A DNA stretch of 64,000 bases from positions 1-64,000 of the forward strand of contig CAJMSX010000009.1 in the NCBI GenBank assembly GCA_905216195.1, written 5' to 3'. A program made the position numbers and the translations under genes. Below are positions 25,661-34,684 of the stretch, one piece after another. The notes under the pieces are model-generated. The model worked only from the letters and a program-made list of their open reading frames with translations. It had not been told where the DNA came from and searched no databases. Each line of letters starts with the position of its first letter. The first letter of the stretch is position 1. The DNA is from an uncultured bacterium. GTDB lineage: Bacteria; Bacteroidota; Bacteroidia; Bacteroidales; Marinifilaceae.

Positions 25661-25672
25661 GAATCCCAGGCG
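25661..25672. repeat. Attachment-site core (att copy 3)
   Basis: GAATCCCAGGCG is identical to 14300-14311 in tRNA-Lys. The next bases (AAACACATAAGAACAAAGCC) still resemble those after the tRNA. This is the right boundary of the accessory region. Confidence 0.7.
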
Positions 25673-25689
25673 AAACACATAAGAACAAA

Positions 25690-25749
25690 GCCAAACGGCG
25701 ATAAAAAACAGACAACTCCTGCGATATCAATACATTGCAGGAGTTTTTT
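25690..25749 (+). repeat. 57-bp repeat with terminator hairpin, copy 2
   Basis: Starts GCCAAACGGCGA and contains AACTCCTGC (25714-25722)/GCAGGAGTT (25737-25745) followed by TTTT. It is nearly identical to 23574-23632 and most likely the native terminator of tRNA-Lys, displaced 11 kb by the insertions. Confidence 0.8.
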
Positions 25750-25847
25750 CTGCTTTGTTCATCCCACGAGTTACGCACGATAAGGATGCGGGAAAATGGG
25801 TAAAGAAATAGCCGGTATTCTCCTTTTCCGTAGTTCTATTAAAAAGG

Positions 25848-26294
25848 TCAGTAGATTTTACAGACATCAATCCATTCGATGGCCCGGGCATAGGTGAACA
25901 ATTCATCGCAATGCAGTTCGATGGCTGAATTGCTACTGCCACAAGCCGGGAAAACAGTTTCGAATCTTTGTAAGGAAATGTCCAGATAAGTTTTGATACC
26001 TTCGGGATTGGCAAAAGGACAAACCCCGCCGATGGTATGGCCGGTGAGTTCCGCTACTTTGTCTGGGCTCAGCATACGGGCCTTCATTTTGAAATAATGC
26101 TTGAATTTACTGTTGTCGATTTTGGCATCCCCGGCAGTAACTACCAATATACCCTGCTGGACATCCTCTCCCTGGAAAGAAAGGGTTTTGGCTATCCGTG
26201 CAGGTTCAACTGTGGCACTGGACACCGGAAATTCCATCACTTCTTTTTCACGGCCGAGTGACGCAAAGTAAGCCCTTACTTTTTCTATAGACAT
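25848..26294 (-). CDS. YbaK/EbsC-family aminoacyl-tRNA deacylase
   Basis: Members hydrolyse misacylated tRNA (Cys-tRNA-Pro in YbaK, Ala-tRNA-Pro in ProXp). 148 residues covering one editing domain: FPVSSATVEPARIAKTLSF, then KIDNSKFKHYF, and the conserved GHTIGGVCPFANP. The substrate cannot be told from the sequence; the GGVCPF form fits the YbaK/EbsC branch. It lies just outside the accessory region and is a single-gene unit. Confidence 0.88.
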   Translation of the reverse strand: MSIEKVRAYFASLGREKEVMEFPVSSATVEPARIAKTLSFQGEDVQQGILVVTAGDAKIDNSKFKHYFKMKARMLSPDKVAELTGHTIGGVCPFANPEGIKTYLDISLQRFETVFPACGSSNSAIELHCDELFTYARAIEWIDVCKIY

Positions 26295-26508
26295 CGTATG
26301 GGTCGGTCAATTTGTTCGGGGACAAAATTACCGTTTTTCGGATTTTTTCAAAAAGAATCGGTAAGTTTTGAGTGATCACCCGCAAATAGGGCGTATTTCT
26401 GAAAAAACACAGAAAAGATGCGTAGGAAATAAAATAATACCTGGAAAAGGAGCACGGGAATCTGTAAACATATATATTTGTAATGGAGAATGTGTAATAG
26501 GCCCTAAA

Positions 26509-27210
26509 ATGAAAATAAAGATGTGGAAAAAATTAAGATCCTTCTATACAAATCGAAGAGTGGGAGATTTCCTATGCAATTTTACCGCTGTAATATTGGG
26601 TATCATGCTTACTTTTATGGGAAATACCTGGATAGAAGAACGAAATACACAACGGGATGTGAAAACTACCCTTCAGTTAGTAAAATCGGAGTTAGAGGCT
26701 AACAGGAACACCATTCTACAGGGGAAACAACGAATAGAATCCGAAATAGGTGCTGCGCAGTTTTTGCTGAAAAACAGAGATCGCCTCTCTTCCGTATCGA
26801 AAGATTCGCTGAATTATTATTCCAATCTTCCTTTTCAGACTTCATTGCTTACCTTTACTACGGATGCGCTGGAACTGATGAAAAATTCAGCACTATTTAC
26901 GCAGATAAAAGATAAAAAACTAGGTCTCAGCATTATTCAGGCATATGCTTCCGTAAAGACAGCCGGTATATTGTATACCAGTTATGTGGATTCGAAAAAA
27001 GAAAAAAATGACCGCATGGATAGAAATCCCGAAATCGCCCGGATTTTTGCCCAAAAACTTCCTAACGATTTATTATGGAGCTATCTACTGAACACCACCG
27101 AAGGTTCTGATTTATTGGCCCATATCCCTAATATTGTGGTTACCTCCTCTTTTGATTATTTGTTGGAAGAGCTAGATGCTACTATACGGTTGATAGAGAA
27201 ATATAAGTAA
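26509..27210 (+). CDS. DUF6090-like membrane-anchored protein (paralogue of 45216-45929)
   Basis: Function unknown. 233 residues from the ATG at 26509; a start at 26368 is open but a TATATTTG box (26473-26480, exact TAnnTTTG) supports the internal start. One N-terminal transmembrane helix (LCNFTAVILGIMLTFMGNTW) is followed by a helical domain with TLQLVKSELEANRNTI, NLPFQTSLLTFTTDALELM and a C-terminal helix EELDATIRLIEKY. The gene at 45216 has the same order of motifs (VILGI, LQLV..ELE.N, PFQS..F.Y.KDAIDLLK). Confidence 0.65.
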   Translation: MKIKMWKKLRSFYTNRRVGDFLCNFTAVILGIMLTFMGNTWIEERNTQRDVKTTLQLVKSELEANRNTILQGKQRIESEIGAAQFLLKNRDRLSSVSKDSLNYYSNLPFQTSLLTFTTDALELMKNSALFTQIKDKKLGLSIIQAYASVKTAGILYTSYVDSKKEKNDRMDRNPEIARIFAQKLPNDLLWSYLLNTTEGSDLLAHIPNIVVTSSFDYLLEELDATIRLIEKYK

Positions 27211-27407
27211 TCCACCTCGTGCAGGTTTAGTTTTGTCCACCTCAAACGCCACCTGTCCCCTTACATAGGGGGCTAGATCGGAGCCATTTTTAGCTGCCCG
27301 ATAAATGGGCAAGCGAAGTTCCTGAACGTCTTTGTCAGATGCGGATAGCTTTTATTTTCTTTTCAGGGAAAATCCGGAGCCATCTGCTTTACCCTTAACG
27401 GAAGCAT

Positions 27408-28166
27408 CTAATTATTAATCCAGAGTGTCCTTGGATTTATCAAATAGGGCTCTCCTTTTTTCTTTTTATGCACCACTATTAAAAATATAGCCATAATCAG
27501 GGTTAAAATCCGGGCTATATTCAGTCCTGTGTTTCCAATTGCTCCGTTATCTGCGATAGAAAATGCAGTCCAGGAGAAGTTCATCAGAATGTGCAAGAAA
27601 ATACTACACCATAGATTGTAGTTCGTTTCTACATAAATCCACCCGAATAAAAGTCCTCCAAGACCTGTGACTACCCCTGCCAAAATGGAAGAGGTGACAT
27701 CTGTTCCCTGGTATATATGCCCTAAACCAAAAATGACAGATGCAATCAATATGGCAGGTATAAATCCCCATTTTGCATATCTAAACAGTTGTCCGAACAA
27801 TAATCCTCTGAAAAAAAGTTCTTCAAATAAACCTCCAATAAGGGTGGCATTGAATAAATGCCAAACAGATAGGGTGTTATTCCATTTTCCAACGCACATT
27901 ACATAAACTAACATGGGCAAGGTACATATGAGTGCATAGACGAATCCGTGTAGGGGAGACTTTTTAAGTCCGATAGATTCTATCAAATTCTTTTTATGGA
28001 TGAACCGCAATACGATATAAGGAGGGATGCTGCATAGTATATAAAACAACAAAAAAGACCCATCATTACTTGAATATTTTATAGGAGAGGGAATTATTCC
28101 TACTATTAACAGATAATATAACAGGAAGACCAAAATGGTCGATAGGGATATGATACTCTTTTTCAT
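27408..28166 (-). CDS. CPBP-family intramembrane glutamic endopeptidase
   Basis: CAAX-protease/bacteriocin-processing family; members cut substrates within the membrane and often protect against or process peptides. 252 residues from the ATG at 28166 (a longer frame begins at 28256). Several transmembrane helices; active-site motif EELFFRG at about 115-121, second motif FGLGH at 146-150, and a third HILMN near 190. Its position near a decayed peptide-export locus is suggestive, but no substrate is visible. Confidence 0.82.
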   Translation of the reverse strand: MKKSIISLSTILVFLLYYLLIVGIIPSPIKYSSNDGSFLLFYILCSIPPYIVLRFIHKKNLIESIGLKKSPLHGFVYALICTLPMLVYVMCVGKWNNTLSVWHLFNATLIGGLFEELFFRGLLFGQLFRYAKWGFIPAILIASVIFGLGHIYQGTDVTSSILAGVVTGLGGLLFGWIYVETNYNLWCSIFLHILMNFSWTAFSIADNGAIGNTGLNIARILTLIMAIFLIVVHKKKKGEPYLINPRTLWINN

Positions 28167-29649
28167 CGGGTTGATATTCTTTATTTTTAATTTCGATTCG
28201 GAGATTTTCCTCCCTCCAAAAGCTGTTTTCATTGGGTTGCCCTTGCGATAAACCATACTGTTCGTTACCGCATCCCTGCATTTCCGGGAAGCTACCCGCT
28301 AGCATAACTGCTGATAGAACCGGAGTAGGTATCGTTTCGCTTGTATCGTCTCGTCGTGAGCGGAAGGGAATTTTCTTACGAACCGTCCTGCAATTTCCTC
28401 AGACAATGCGCTTTACGTTTCTGATGCATCTTCCGATAACCCCCAATCAAAAACGTTCAAAGATAGTAAATATCCGAAGAATCCCTTTTGTAAGCTGTTA
28501 TAAAATCGTACTAACTTATTGGGAACCATACATGCAGAAGTTTAAAATTTATAAGCTTTATAGATTTTATAAATCCAGGATTGTGTGATTCGGAGGGTAT
28601 GTTAAAAATGCATGTTTTAAAAAGGTGTCCGTAAAATAAGCCCAGGTAATATAGCCATAATTAGTTATATAAGGAGTTACTCTACAGAGCAGGATGGGAA
28701 AGATGAGACTGACACTGGACCTCCATTCTTCTCTTCAGATAAAGGTCAACTTTTAAATTCTACACTCTCATGCTGATTTTCCGGTAAGAAACTATACTAT
28801 CCGCTGTTACAAAACGGGTATAACGTAACTACGTGGAAAAATATGGATTTCAAATATTGGATAGATGGGTATGGGATTTTCCTGAATTTCTTATAACAAA
28901 ATTTCTATGTCCAGGAAAAGGAGATAAAATGATAAAATAATTTCCCTTGACATTATAAATTAGAAAGATATCAAAGGAAAACTTTTTAGGGAACATGTGC
29001 ATAAATTGATAGGGAGGAAAGATAAGTTTATTGAAAGGATATACGGAGTAATTCCGTTTTTGGAACGTTGAGGAGAGAGGGTAGAAGCGAGGGATAAAAA
29101 ACCCTCAGCTGAGGGCATTCAAACGAAATATCCATTTCTCAGAACTGTTGTTAAGCGGACAGGGGAAAGAAGTTTTTTTGATATAGGTCGGAAACCAAGC
29201 TCAGGAATGGTTGACAATCCGGTTATCCTAACTAACGAGGTTTACAGATTGTTTTTCCCGCTTCCCCTTCCTTCCGAGGGCGTAGGGTGCTGCATGAAAA
29301 TCGTGGCGGGGTTATTCCGCGTTAAAGGGCGTGCTTATTATGACCGGATGTTTTTACTGTTATAAACAAAGCCCGGTTGCGGTTTTCTTTCAAAACGTTG
29401 CAGACTGGAAAATCTACAGGAGTTCCGACAGACAATAGCCGAATTACTGAAAACCGTTGATTTGAAAAAGAAGCAAAAAAGTGGATATAACCTCCTCCTC
29501 AGTTTATTTAAGGATAACAAAGATTTTTTTGATATTTAGATAAATAATATAAAATATGTTTTTGTATTAACATGTAGAATTAGAAATGTATATTGAAAAA
29601 TATAGAATTTATATTAATTTTGTCTAGAATATATTTTAAGATATTTGGT
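28167..29649. other. Long non-coding stretch with gene debris
   Basis: Almost 1.5 kb without an intact gene. It contains a 14-bp perfect palindrome CCCTCAGCTGAGGG (29102-29115) and the C-terminal fragment at 29366-29539. Several short frames (28232-28588 plus, 28066-28305 minus) have no family features. The rest looks like eroded coding DNA. Confidence 0.5.
29366..29539 (+). pseudogene. C-terminal fragment of an unidentified gene
   Basis: An open frame with no start codon, reading RCRLENLQEFRQTIAELLK and SGYNLLLSLFKDNKDFFDI then a stop. The helical, protein-like pattern suggests the tail of a lost gene next to the peptide-export locus. Identity unknown. Confidence 0.35.
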
Positions 29650-31359
29650 ATGAAAATCTTCGTAGGTGTATATCTCTTTATTTTTATTATAATAGGTTGT
29701 AAAAAGAAGATTGTCGTAGAACAACAGTTGGCGACAGTAGGAAATTTAAGTCTGGATAGTTCTTATAACTTTTTAAAATCTATTCGGATACAAGATATTT
29801 CCCGACCCAAGGCAAAAGCAGATTATGCCTTGCTGTACACAGAAGTTTGTTTCAAGAAAATGCTCCCGGTTACTTCCGATTCATTAATTGATATAGCTTT
29901 AAATTACTATCAGACACAGGAAGAGCCTGCAAAGTTAGCCAAAGCCTATTACTATAAAGGGAAAATACTAGGTACTTCAGACAGTATTCAGAAAGCGACG
30001 CAATTTCTCCTTAAAGCCGAGCAATATGCCCTGGAAGCTAATGAGGAAAGAATATTAGGACTGTTATATAGTGCATTGGGCTCATTATATATTAAACAAT
30101 TTCTTCCGGATAAAGCACTGACTTATTTCCGGAAAGCCCGGCAGAAATTTATCCTTACGAAGGATTCTTTAAATGCAACTTATTCACTAGGGGGACTGGC
30201 ACGAAGTTATTGGAATTTAAACCAGTCAGATAGTAGTCTTTACTTTTATCTTAAAGCTAAATCAGAAGCTACACAAAGAAACGATAAAGAATATATAGTA
30301 TATATAAACCAATGTCTGATCCCTTTTTATTTGGATAAACAGGAGATAGAGAAAGCAAAAGCTCTGGTTCTTGATACATATCGGGAAAATCAGGATAAAT
30401 TTTTATACCGATATGGTTTAGCTGACTGTTTTATAAAAGAAGGCGAGTATGATTCTGCAAAATATTATCTGAACCAAATTATGGAAGACGCCTCTTTAAA
30501 ATTATCACCTAAACGACGTCTTGCTGTTTTTTATCAAATAAGAGAAGTGGAAGTAAATTCCGGAAATTTTAAAAATGCGTATGATATTTCCTTAGTCTGT
30601 GAATCTCTGGCCGATTCAATCTTTAAAACGCTACAAGATGCCAATATTTTGAAAGTGGAACAAAAATACAGGAATGAACAATTATTGAATCAAAATTATT
30701 TACTCCAATTAAAAACTACTCAGCAAACAACACTCTTACTTATTTTCTTTTTTCTCATAGTTATCATTGTATTTATTGCTATTTTGATAAATAAGCACCG
30801 AAAGCGTATTTTGGAACAGAGCCGTCAACAGCAAAATGAGTATTTAGCATTCATTGAATCTTTAAATCAAAAACAAATTTCGTCTCAAAATGACTTGATG
30901 AATCAATTGAATGAATCAATTGAAAAAGAAAAGCAATTAAAGAAGGTTCTTACCAAGCGTCTTGAAATTATAAAACAGTTATCGGATATATTATACCAGT
31001 ATGGCGGTAGTGATGAAGAAAAACCGAGTACTTTATTTTCTCAGAAAGTAAAGAATCTCATGGACGTAAATACTCTTACGCAAGATACTTTATCAGATTT
31101 GTTGGAGATTGTAAATGAAAATTATTTTGGCATCATTACCTTTTTAAAAACGAATTACTCTTTGTCAAGAAATGACCTAATCCTGTGTAGTTTTATAAGT
31201 TCCGGCTTTACGCCACAAGAAATAAGTATTCTCTACAACATCAGTGTAGATAATGTGTATATTCGTTGTAGTCGGTTAGGAAAGAAAATGGGACTAAAAG
31301 TTTCTTTAACTACATATATAAAGGAAACATTAGTAAATCTAAAATTAAATAGATTATAA
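29650..31359 (+). CDS. TPR-repeat lipoprotein/membrane regulator with C-terminal HTH
   Basis: Predicted membrane-bound transcription regulator. 569 residues from the ATG at 29650, which gives a lipoprotein-like signal ending IFIIIGCKKK; a TTG at 29593 is also open. About eight TPR motifs (residues 40-330), a transmembrane helix near 361 (LLLIFFFLIVIIVFIAILI), a coiled coil (about 385-445) and a LuxR-like HTH at the end (LILCSFISSGFTPQEISILY, then NISVDNVYIRCSRLGKKMGL). Such regulators precede peptide or polysaccharide loci in Bacteroidales. The gene ends with its own terminator, and the decayed export genes follow. Confidence 0.8.
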   Translation: MKIFVGVYLFIFIIIGCKKKIVVEQQLATVGNLSLDSSYNFLKSIRIQDISRPKAKADYALLYTEVCFKKMLPVTSDSLIDIALNYYQTQEEPAKLAKAYYYKGKILGTSDSIQKATQFLLKAEQYALEANEERILGLLYSALGSLYIKQFLPDKALTYFRKARQKFILTKDSLNATYSLGGLARSYWNLNQSDSSLYFYLKAKSEATQRNDKEYIVYINQCLIPFYLDKQEIEKAKALVLDTYRENQDKFLYRYGLADCFIKEGEYDSAKYYLNQIMEDASLKLSPKRRLAVFYQIREVEVNSGNFKNAYDISLVCESLADSIFKTLQDANILKVEQKYRNEQLLNQNYLLQLKTTQQTTLLLIFFFLIVIIVFIAILINKHRKRILEQSRQQQNEYLAFIESLNQKQISSQNDLMNQLNESIEKEKQLKKVLTKRLEIIKQLSDILYQYGGSDEEKPSTLFSQKVKNLMDVNTLTQDTLSDLLEIVNENYFGIITFLKTNYSLSRNDLILCSFISSGFTPQEISILYNISVDNVYIRCSRLGKKMGLKVSLTTYIKETLVNLKLNRL

Positions 31360-31382
31360 AGTTTACTGTTTTTAGGTGCGGG

Positions 31383-31411
31383 CGGAAATCAGAGTTGATT
31401 TCCGATTTTTT
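31383..31411 (+). terminator. Terminator after the TPR/HTH regulator
   Basis: CGGAAATCA (31383-31391) and TGATTTCCG (31396-31404) form a perfect 9-bp stem with a 4-nt loop, followed by A then six T. Confidence 0.85.
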
Positions 31412-31633
31412 GTTTCTTGTCAGGAACTGTTGGAATTTATTTTATTATCTAATTGATTATCAATATATAAGCTAGAGACTTGAAAGGTAGGTATAAGGGA
31501 GGATGTTAAAAAAATAAGTTTTATCTTTAAATAAAAAAATTTGAGTTTATGAAATAGTACATTATATGATCCTCCCATTAGTTGTAAATATAATCCTTAT
31601 ACATGTCAGTGGAATTAATAAATTATTTGCTAT

Positions 31634-32740
31634 ATGAAACTTATATTATTTGCTATTGTTTTACTCTCTTATTTGAGCACTAACGGTCAGTATTTTAAAT
31701 CAAAAAAAATAATAGTTGCCAATCATTATCAAGTAAGAGTATACTTACCTGATAATTATAAGAAAAGTAGATTAAAATATCCTGTGGTATACGTTTTTGA
31801 TGGTCAGGTATTATCGGATATTTTAGCTACTACATGTCGTTATAATTGGGATATTTATCCTCCTTTTATTATTGTCGGAGTAGAACAAATTGACAGGGGA
31901 CGTGAGCTTATCGATAAAGGAGAAAATAATTCCGAAGGGAATGAATTTTTTTATGAATTATTGTCCAAAAAATTATTCCCACTGGTAGAAAAGAGATATC
32001 GCACAAATTCTATCCGGGTGGGAATCGGACATTCTCATGGGGGAAGTTTTGTATTAAATGCCGCATTAAAAAGAGATTTCTTTAATGCTGTAATTAGTAT
32101 TAGCCCTACATTATGGATAAACAAGACTTCATTTTTAAAAGATTATCCATTAAATGATCCGGAATGGAATAAAATAAAAAAGTTTTATTGCGCTTATGGT
32201 GAGAGAGATTTTCCGGTTATACAAGCAGATTGTGACAGTTTATTTAAAGAGAATGATCGCCTGAGTGTAATTAAAAAGGAAGTGCTGATAGGCGAAGATC
32301 ATAATTCGGTTGTTTTTACCGGAATACGAAAAGGAGTAGAATTTATATTTCAAGATTTTTATCTTAATGATGATATATGGAGTAATATTGAAGAGATGAA
32401 AAATGATTCTTTATTTTATTCGCATTTTAGAAGATTATCTGTTTTTTGGAATGAAGAAATTATACCCAGTGAAGATGATTATAATAGTTTAGGATATTAT
32501 TATATGGAAAATGAAAATTGGAAAAAGGCAGAAGAAATATTCCGTGCAGCTTTATATTATTATCCTTTTTCCGCCAATTTATATGATAGTCTGGGTGAGT
32601 TATTTGAAAATCAACAAAAACTAAAAGAAGCTAAGCATTATTATTTGAAAGCATTCAAAATTGCTCGTAAAGATAAAGAAATGAAGCTAATGCTCCCTAC
32701 CTATGAAGAACATCTAAAAGGAATAAAAATTAAAATGTAA
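31634..32740 (+). CDS. Secreted alpha/beta-hydrolase (esterase D-like) with C-terminal TPR
   Basis: Probable periplasmic or secreted esterase. 368 residues with a signal peptide (MKLILFAIVLLSYLSTNGQ). The hydrolase domain shows the nucleophile GIGHSHGGSF near residue 138, an acid in YCAYGERDF and the histidine in GEDHNSVVF, the layout of the putative-esterase/Fes family. The C-terminal 110 residues contain two TPR-like units (YYMENENWKKAEEIFRAALY and LYDSLGELFENQQKLKEAKH). It lies between a regulator and a broken peptide exporter; role unknown. Confidence 0.75.
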   Translation: MKLILFAIVLLSYLSTNGQYFKSKKIIVANHYQVRVYLPDNYKKSRLKYPVVYVFDGQVLSDILATTCRYNWDIYPPFIIVGVEQIDRGRELIDKGENNSEGNEFFYELLSKKLFPLVEKRYRTNSIRVGIGHSHGGSFVLNAALKRDFFNAVISISPTLWINKTSFLKDYPLNDPEWNKIKKFYCAYGERDFPVIQADCDSLFKENDRLSVIKKEVLIGEDHNSVVFTGIRKGVEFIFQDFYLNDDIWSNIEEMKNDSLFYSHFRRLSVFWNEEIIPSEDDYNSLGYYYMENENWKKAEEIFRAALYYYPFSANLYDSLGELFENQQKLKEAKHYYLKAFKIARKDKEMKLMLPTYEEHLKGIKIKM

Positions 32741-32834
32741 TTTCAACCTCTTCAAAATAAAAAATTATTATGAAAATTAATGTAACAGAAAGATAGAAGG
32801 CTCTCTTTATTTTTAGATAATATTCATTCGTTAT

Positions 32835-33691
32835 ATGAAGCGATTTCCGGTTTATGTCCAAGTATACGAATGGATGGTGGTCCGATCTGTGTACGCATGA
32901 TTGCAAAATACTATGGCCGGACTTACAGTTTACCCACTTTAAGAGAAAAGTGTTTTGTTTCCCAGGTTGGGAGTTCTCTTTGGGAGATAAGCGATACGGC
33001 TACATCTATCGGTTTGCGGACAAGCGGTGTACAAATTATTTTCGAACAATTGAAGGAAATTGCTTTACCGGCCATATTGTATTGGAATCAGAATCATTTT
33101 GTGGTGTATTATAAGGTAATGGTATAGGGGAAAATATAAAGTCTATAGGGCTGATTCGGCCGATGGACATCTTATCGTTTATAACGAACAGGACCTGAAA
33201 AAGTATTGGATGAATGCAGTAGAAAACGGTGAAGGAGACGGCCTTGCACTCCAGTTACAACCCGGTCCGGAGGTTTATAATAGCGAGGATGAGCAAGAAG
33301 GCTCCTCCTGCAATCTTTCCTATTATTTGAGTATTTAAAACCCCATAAAAGAGATTACACACTTAGTCCTGAGAATCATTACGGAAAGTATATTACAGTT
33401 GATTTTTCCTTTTCTAACCCAGCCTCTGGTGGATATCGGTATCCGGGACAATAACCTGAGCTTTATCACACTTATTCTGGTGGTCCAACTGGTTATTATT
33501 GCGTGTTTATCTGTCAACCTTATCCGAAGCTGGCTTTTGTTTCACATGAATACCCAGATTAATATATCGTTGATTTCTGATTTCTTGGCAAAGCGGATGA
33601 AGTTTCCTCTGCATTTTTTTGATCCGAAAAGGGTAGGGAATATCATGCAACGGATTGGGGACCATAACCGGATTGAGAATTTTAGTTTATA
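32835..33691 (+). pseudogene. Peptidase-C39 ABC peptide exporter, multiply frameshifted and truncated
   Basis: Intact relatives cleave double-glycine leaders from bacteriocin-like peptides while exporting them. Here MKRFPVYVQVYE (from 32835) breaks into MDGGPICVRMIAKYYG (32870), which then stops at 33127 and resumes in other frames as WYRGKYKVYRADSADGHLIV, EYLKPHKRDYTL and ILQLIFPFLTQPLVDIGIRD to NIMQRIGDHNRIENFSL. At least four frame changes or stops are needed. The catalytic cysteine of the MDCGP motif is Gly. Everything after the first membrane helices, including the ATPase, is deleted. Confidence 0.88.
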
Positions 33692-33892
33692 AGGTTTCTT
33701 CCTTAAAATCGAGGTATGAAAGAGATAAAAAATAGTTTGGTTTCCAAATGTAAGATTTTTATTGATTTAGATATCTTATAATCAGCTTATTAACTTTTTA
33801 ATTGTTAGATCTCGTTAGGTCGGAAAAATAAAAATGTATGATAATTTTGAATTAACCAATCCTATTGTTGTGAAATTTAATCTAGAAAAGTT

Positions 33893-34684
33893 ATGAAAAA
33901 AATATTTTTACTTCTTGTTTCTATTTTTTCAATAGGAGTTCTTTCCTCCTTTGCACAAGTAATCGATACGATGTTGTTAAAGTGTCAATACCGTTTATTA
34001 TATGTCAGAGACTCCATGTATCCGGACGAAATCCAGGGAGATGTTATGAATCTTGAAGTGGGGAGGAAAATTTCAAAATTCTATAGTTACGACGATTTTA
34101 AATCCGATTCCATACTGGATGCAGCCATTAGAGCTAATAAACCGAAAGAAGAAATTGTCGCCGGCCGGAGCTTTCGTATTAATTATAATACCTATGTCGT
34201 TTACACCAATTATCCCGAAGGTAAAATAACTGTGACGGATAAAATTATGCGGGATTATTACAAGTATCTTGAAAATTTTCCCGCCGTTACCTGGAAAATT
34301 TATCCAGAGACTACAACAATTCTGGACTATCCTTGTCAAAAGGCAGAATGCCGGTTCAGAGGCCGTACCTATACCGTATGGTTTACGAATAGTATTCCGG
34401 TTCATTTTGGGCCTTGGAAATTATCAGGACTTCCCGGTTTGATATTAAAAGCGGAAGACAGCCAGCAGCATTTTGTTTTCGAATGTATTTCTATCGTTAA
34501 TCCCCGTTCGGTTATAACCTGGGAAGACCGTAAATACCAACTTACAGATCATAAAAAATTCAATCAAGCTTATATTCGTTTTAAACAGAATCCCCTCCTT
34601 GGTTTGCAAGGGATGGGAATAGAAATAGAAATACCGAATGCTCCTAAGAAACCCTTTAATCCCCTAGAACTGAAAGATGAGTAA
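33893..34684 (+). CDS. GLPGLI family protein
   Basis: Exported protein of a Bacteroidota-specific family found beside peptide-export and TonB-receptor genes; biochemical role unknown. 263 residues with a signal peptide ending SSFAQ. The family signature GPWKLSGLPGLIL is near residue 180, with WFTNSIPVHF just before it. A TAATTTTG box (33842-33849) fits the -7 consensus 44 nt upstream. It overlaps the TonB-receptor gene by 8 bp and so is translated with it. Confidence 0.88.
   Translation: MKKIFLLLVSIFSIGVLSSFAQVIDTMLLKCQYRLLYVRDSMYPDEIQGDVMNLEVGRKISKFYSYDDFKSDSILDAAIRANKPKEEIVAGRSFRINYNTYVVYTNYPEGKITVTDKIMRDYYKYLENFPAVTWKIYPETTTILDYPCQKAECRFRGRTYTVWFTNSIPVHFGPWKLSGLPGLILKAEDSQQHFVFECISIVNPRSVITWEDRKYQLTDHKKFNQAYIRFKQNPLLGLQGMGIEIEIPNAPKKPFNPLELKDE

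Larger units (their letters stand above)
23564..25672. mobile_element. Second, decayed island in tandem at tRNA-Lys
   Basis: About 2.1 kb between att copies 2 and 3. It has no integrase, carries a broken AbiE-type pair, one small membrane protein and a gene fragment. The flanking 57-bp repeats show that it arose by tandem integration or by partial deletion of a larger element. Confidence 0.6.

Noticed and set aside
28232..28588. 118-codon frame in the gene-free stretch
   Set aside because: Low-complexity, basic composition with no match to any family I know; probably chance.
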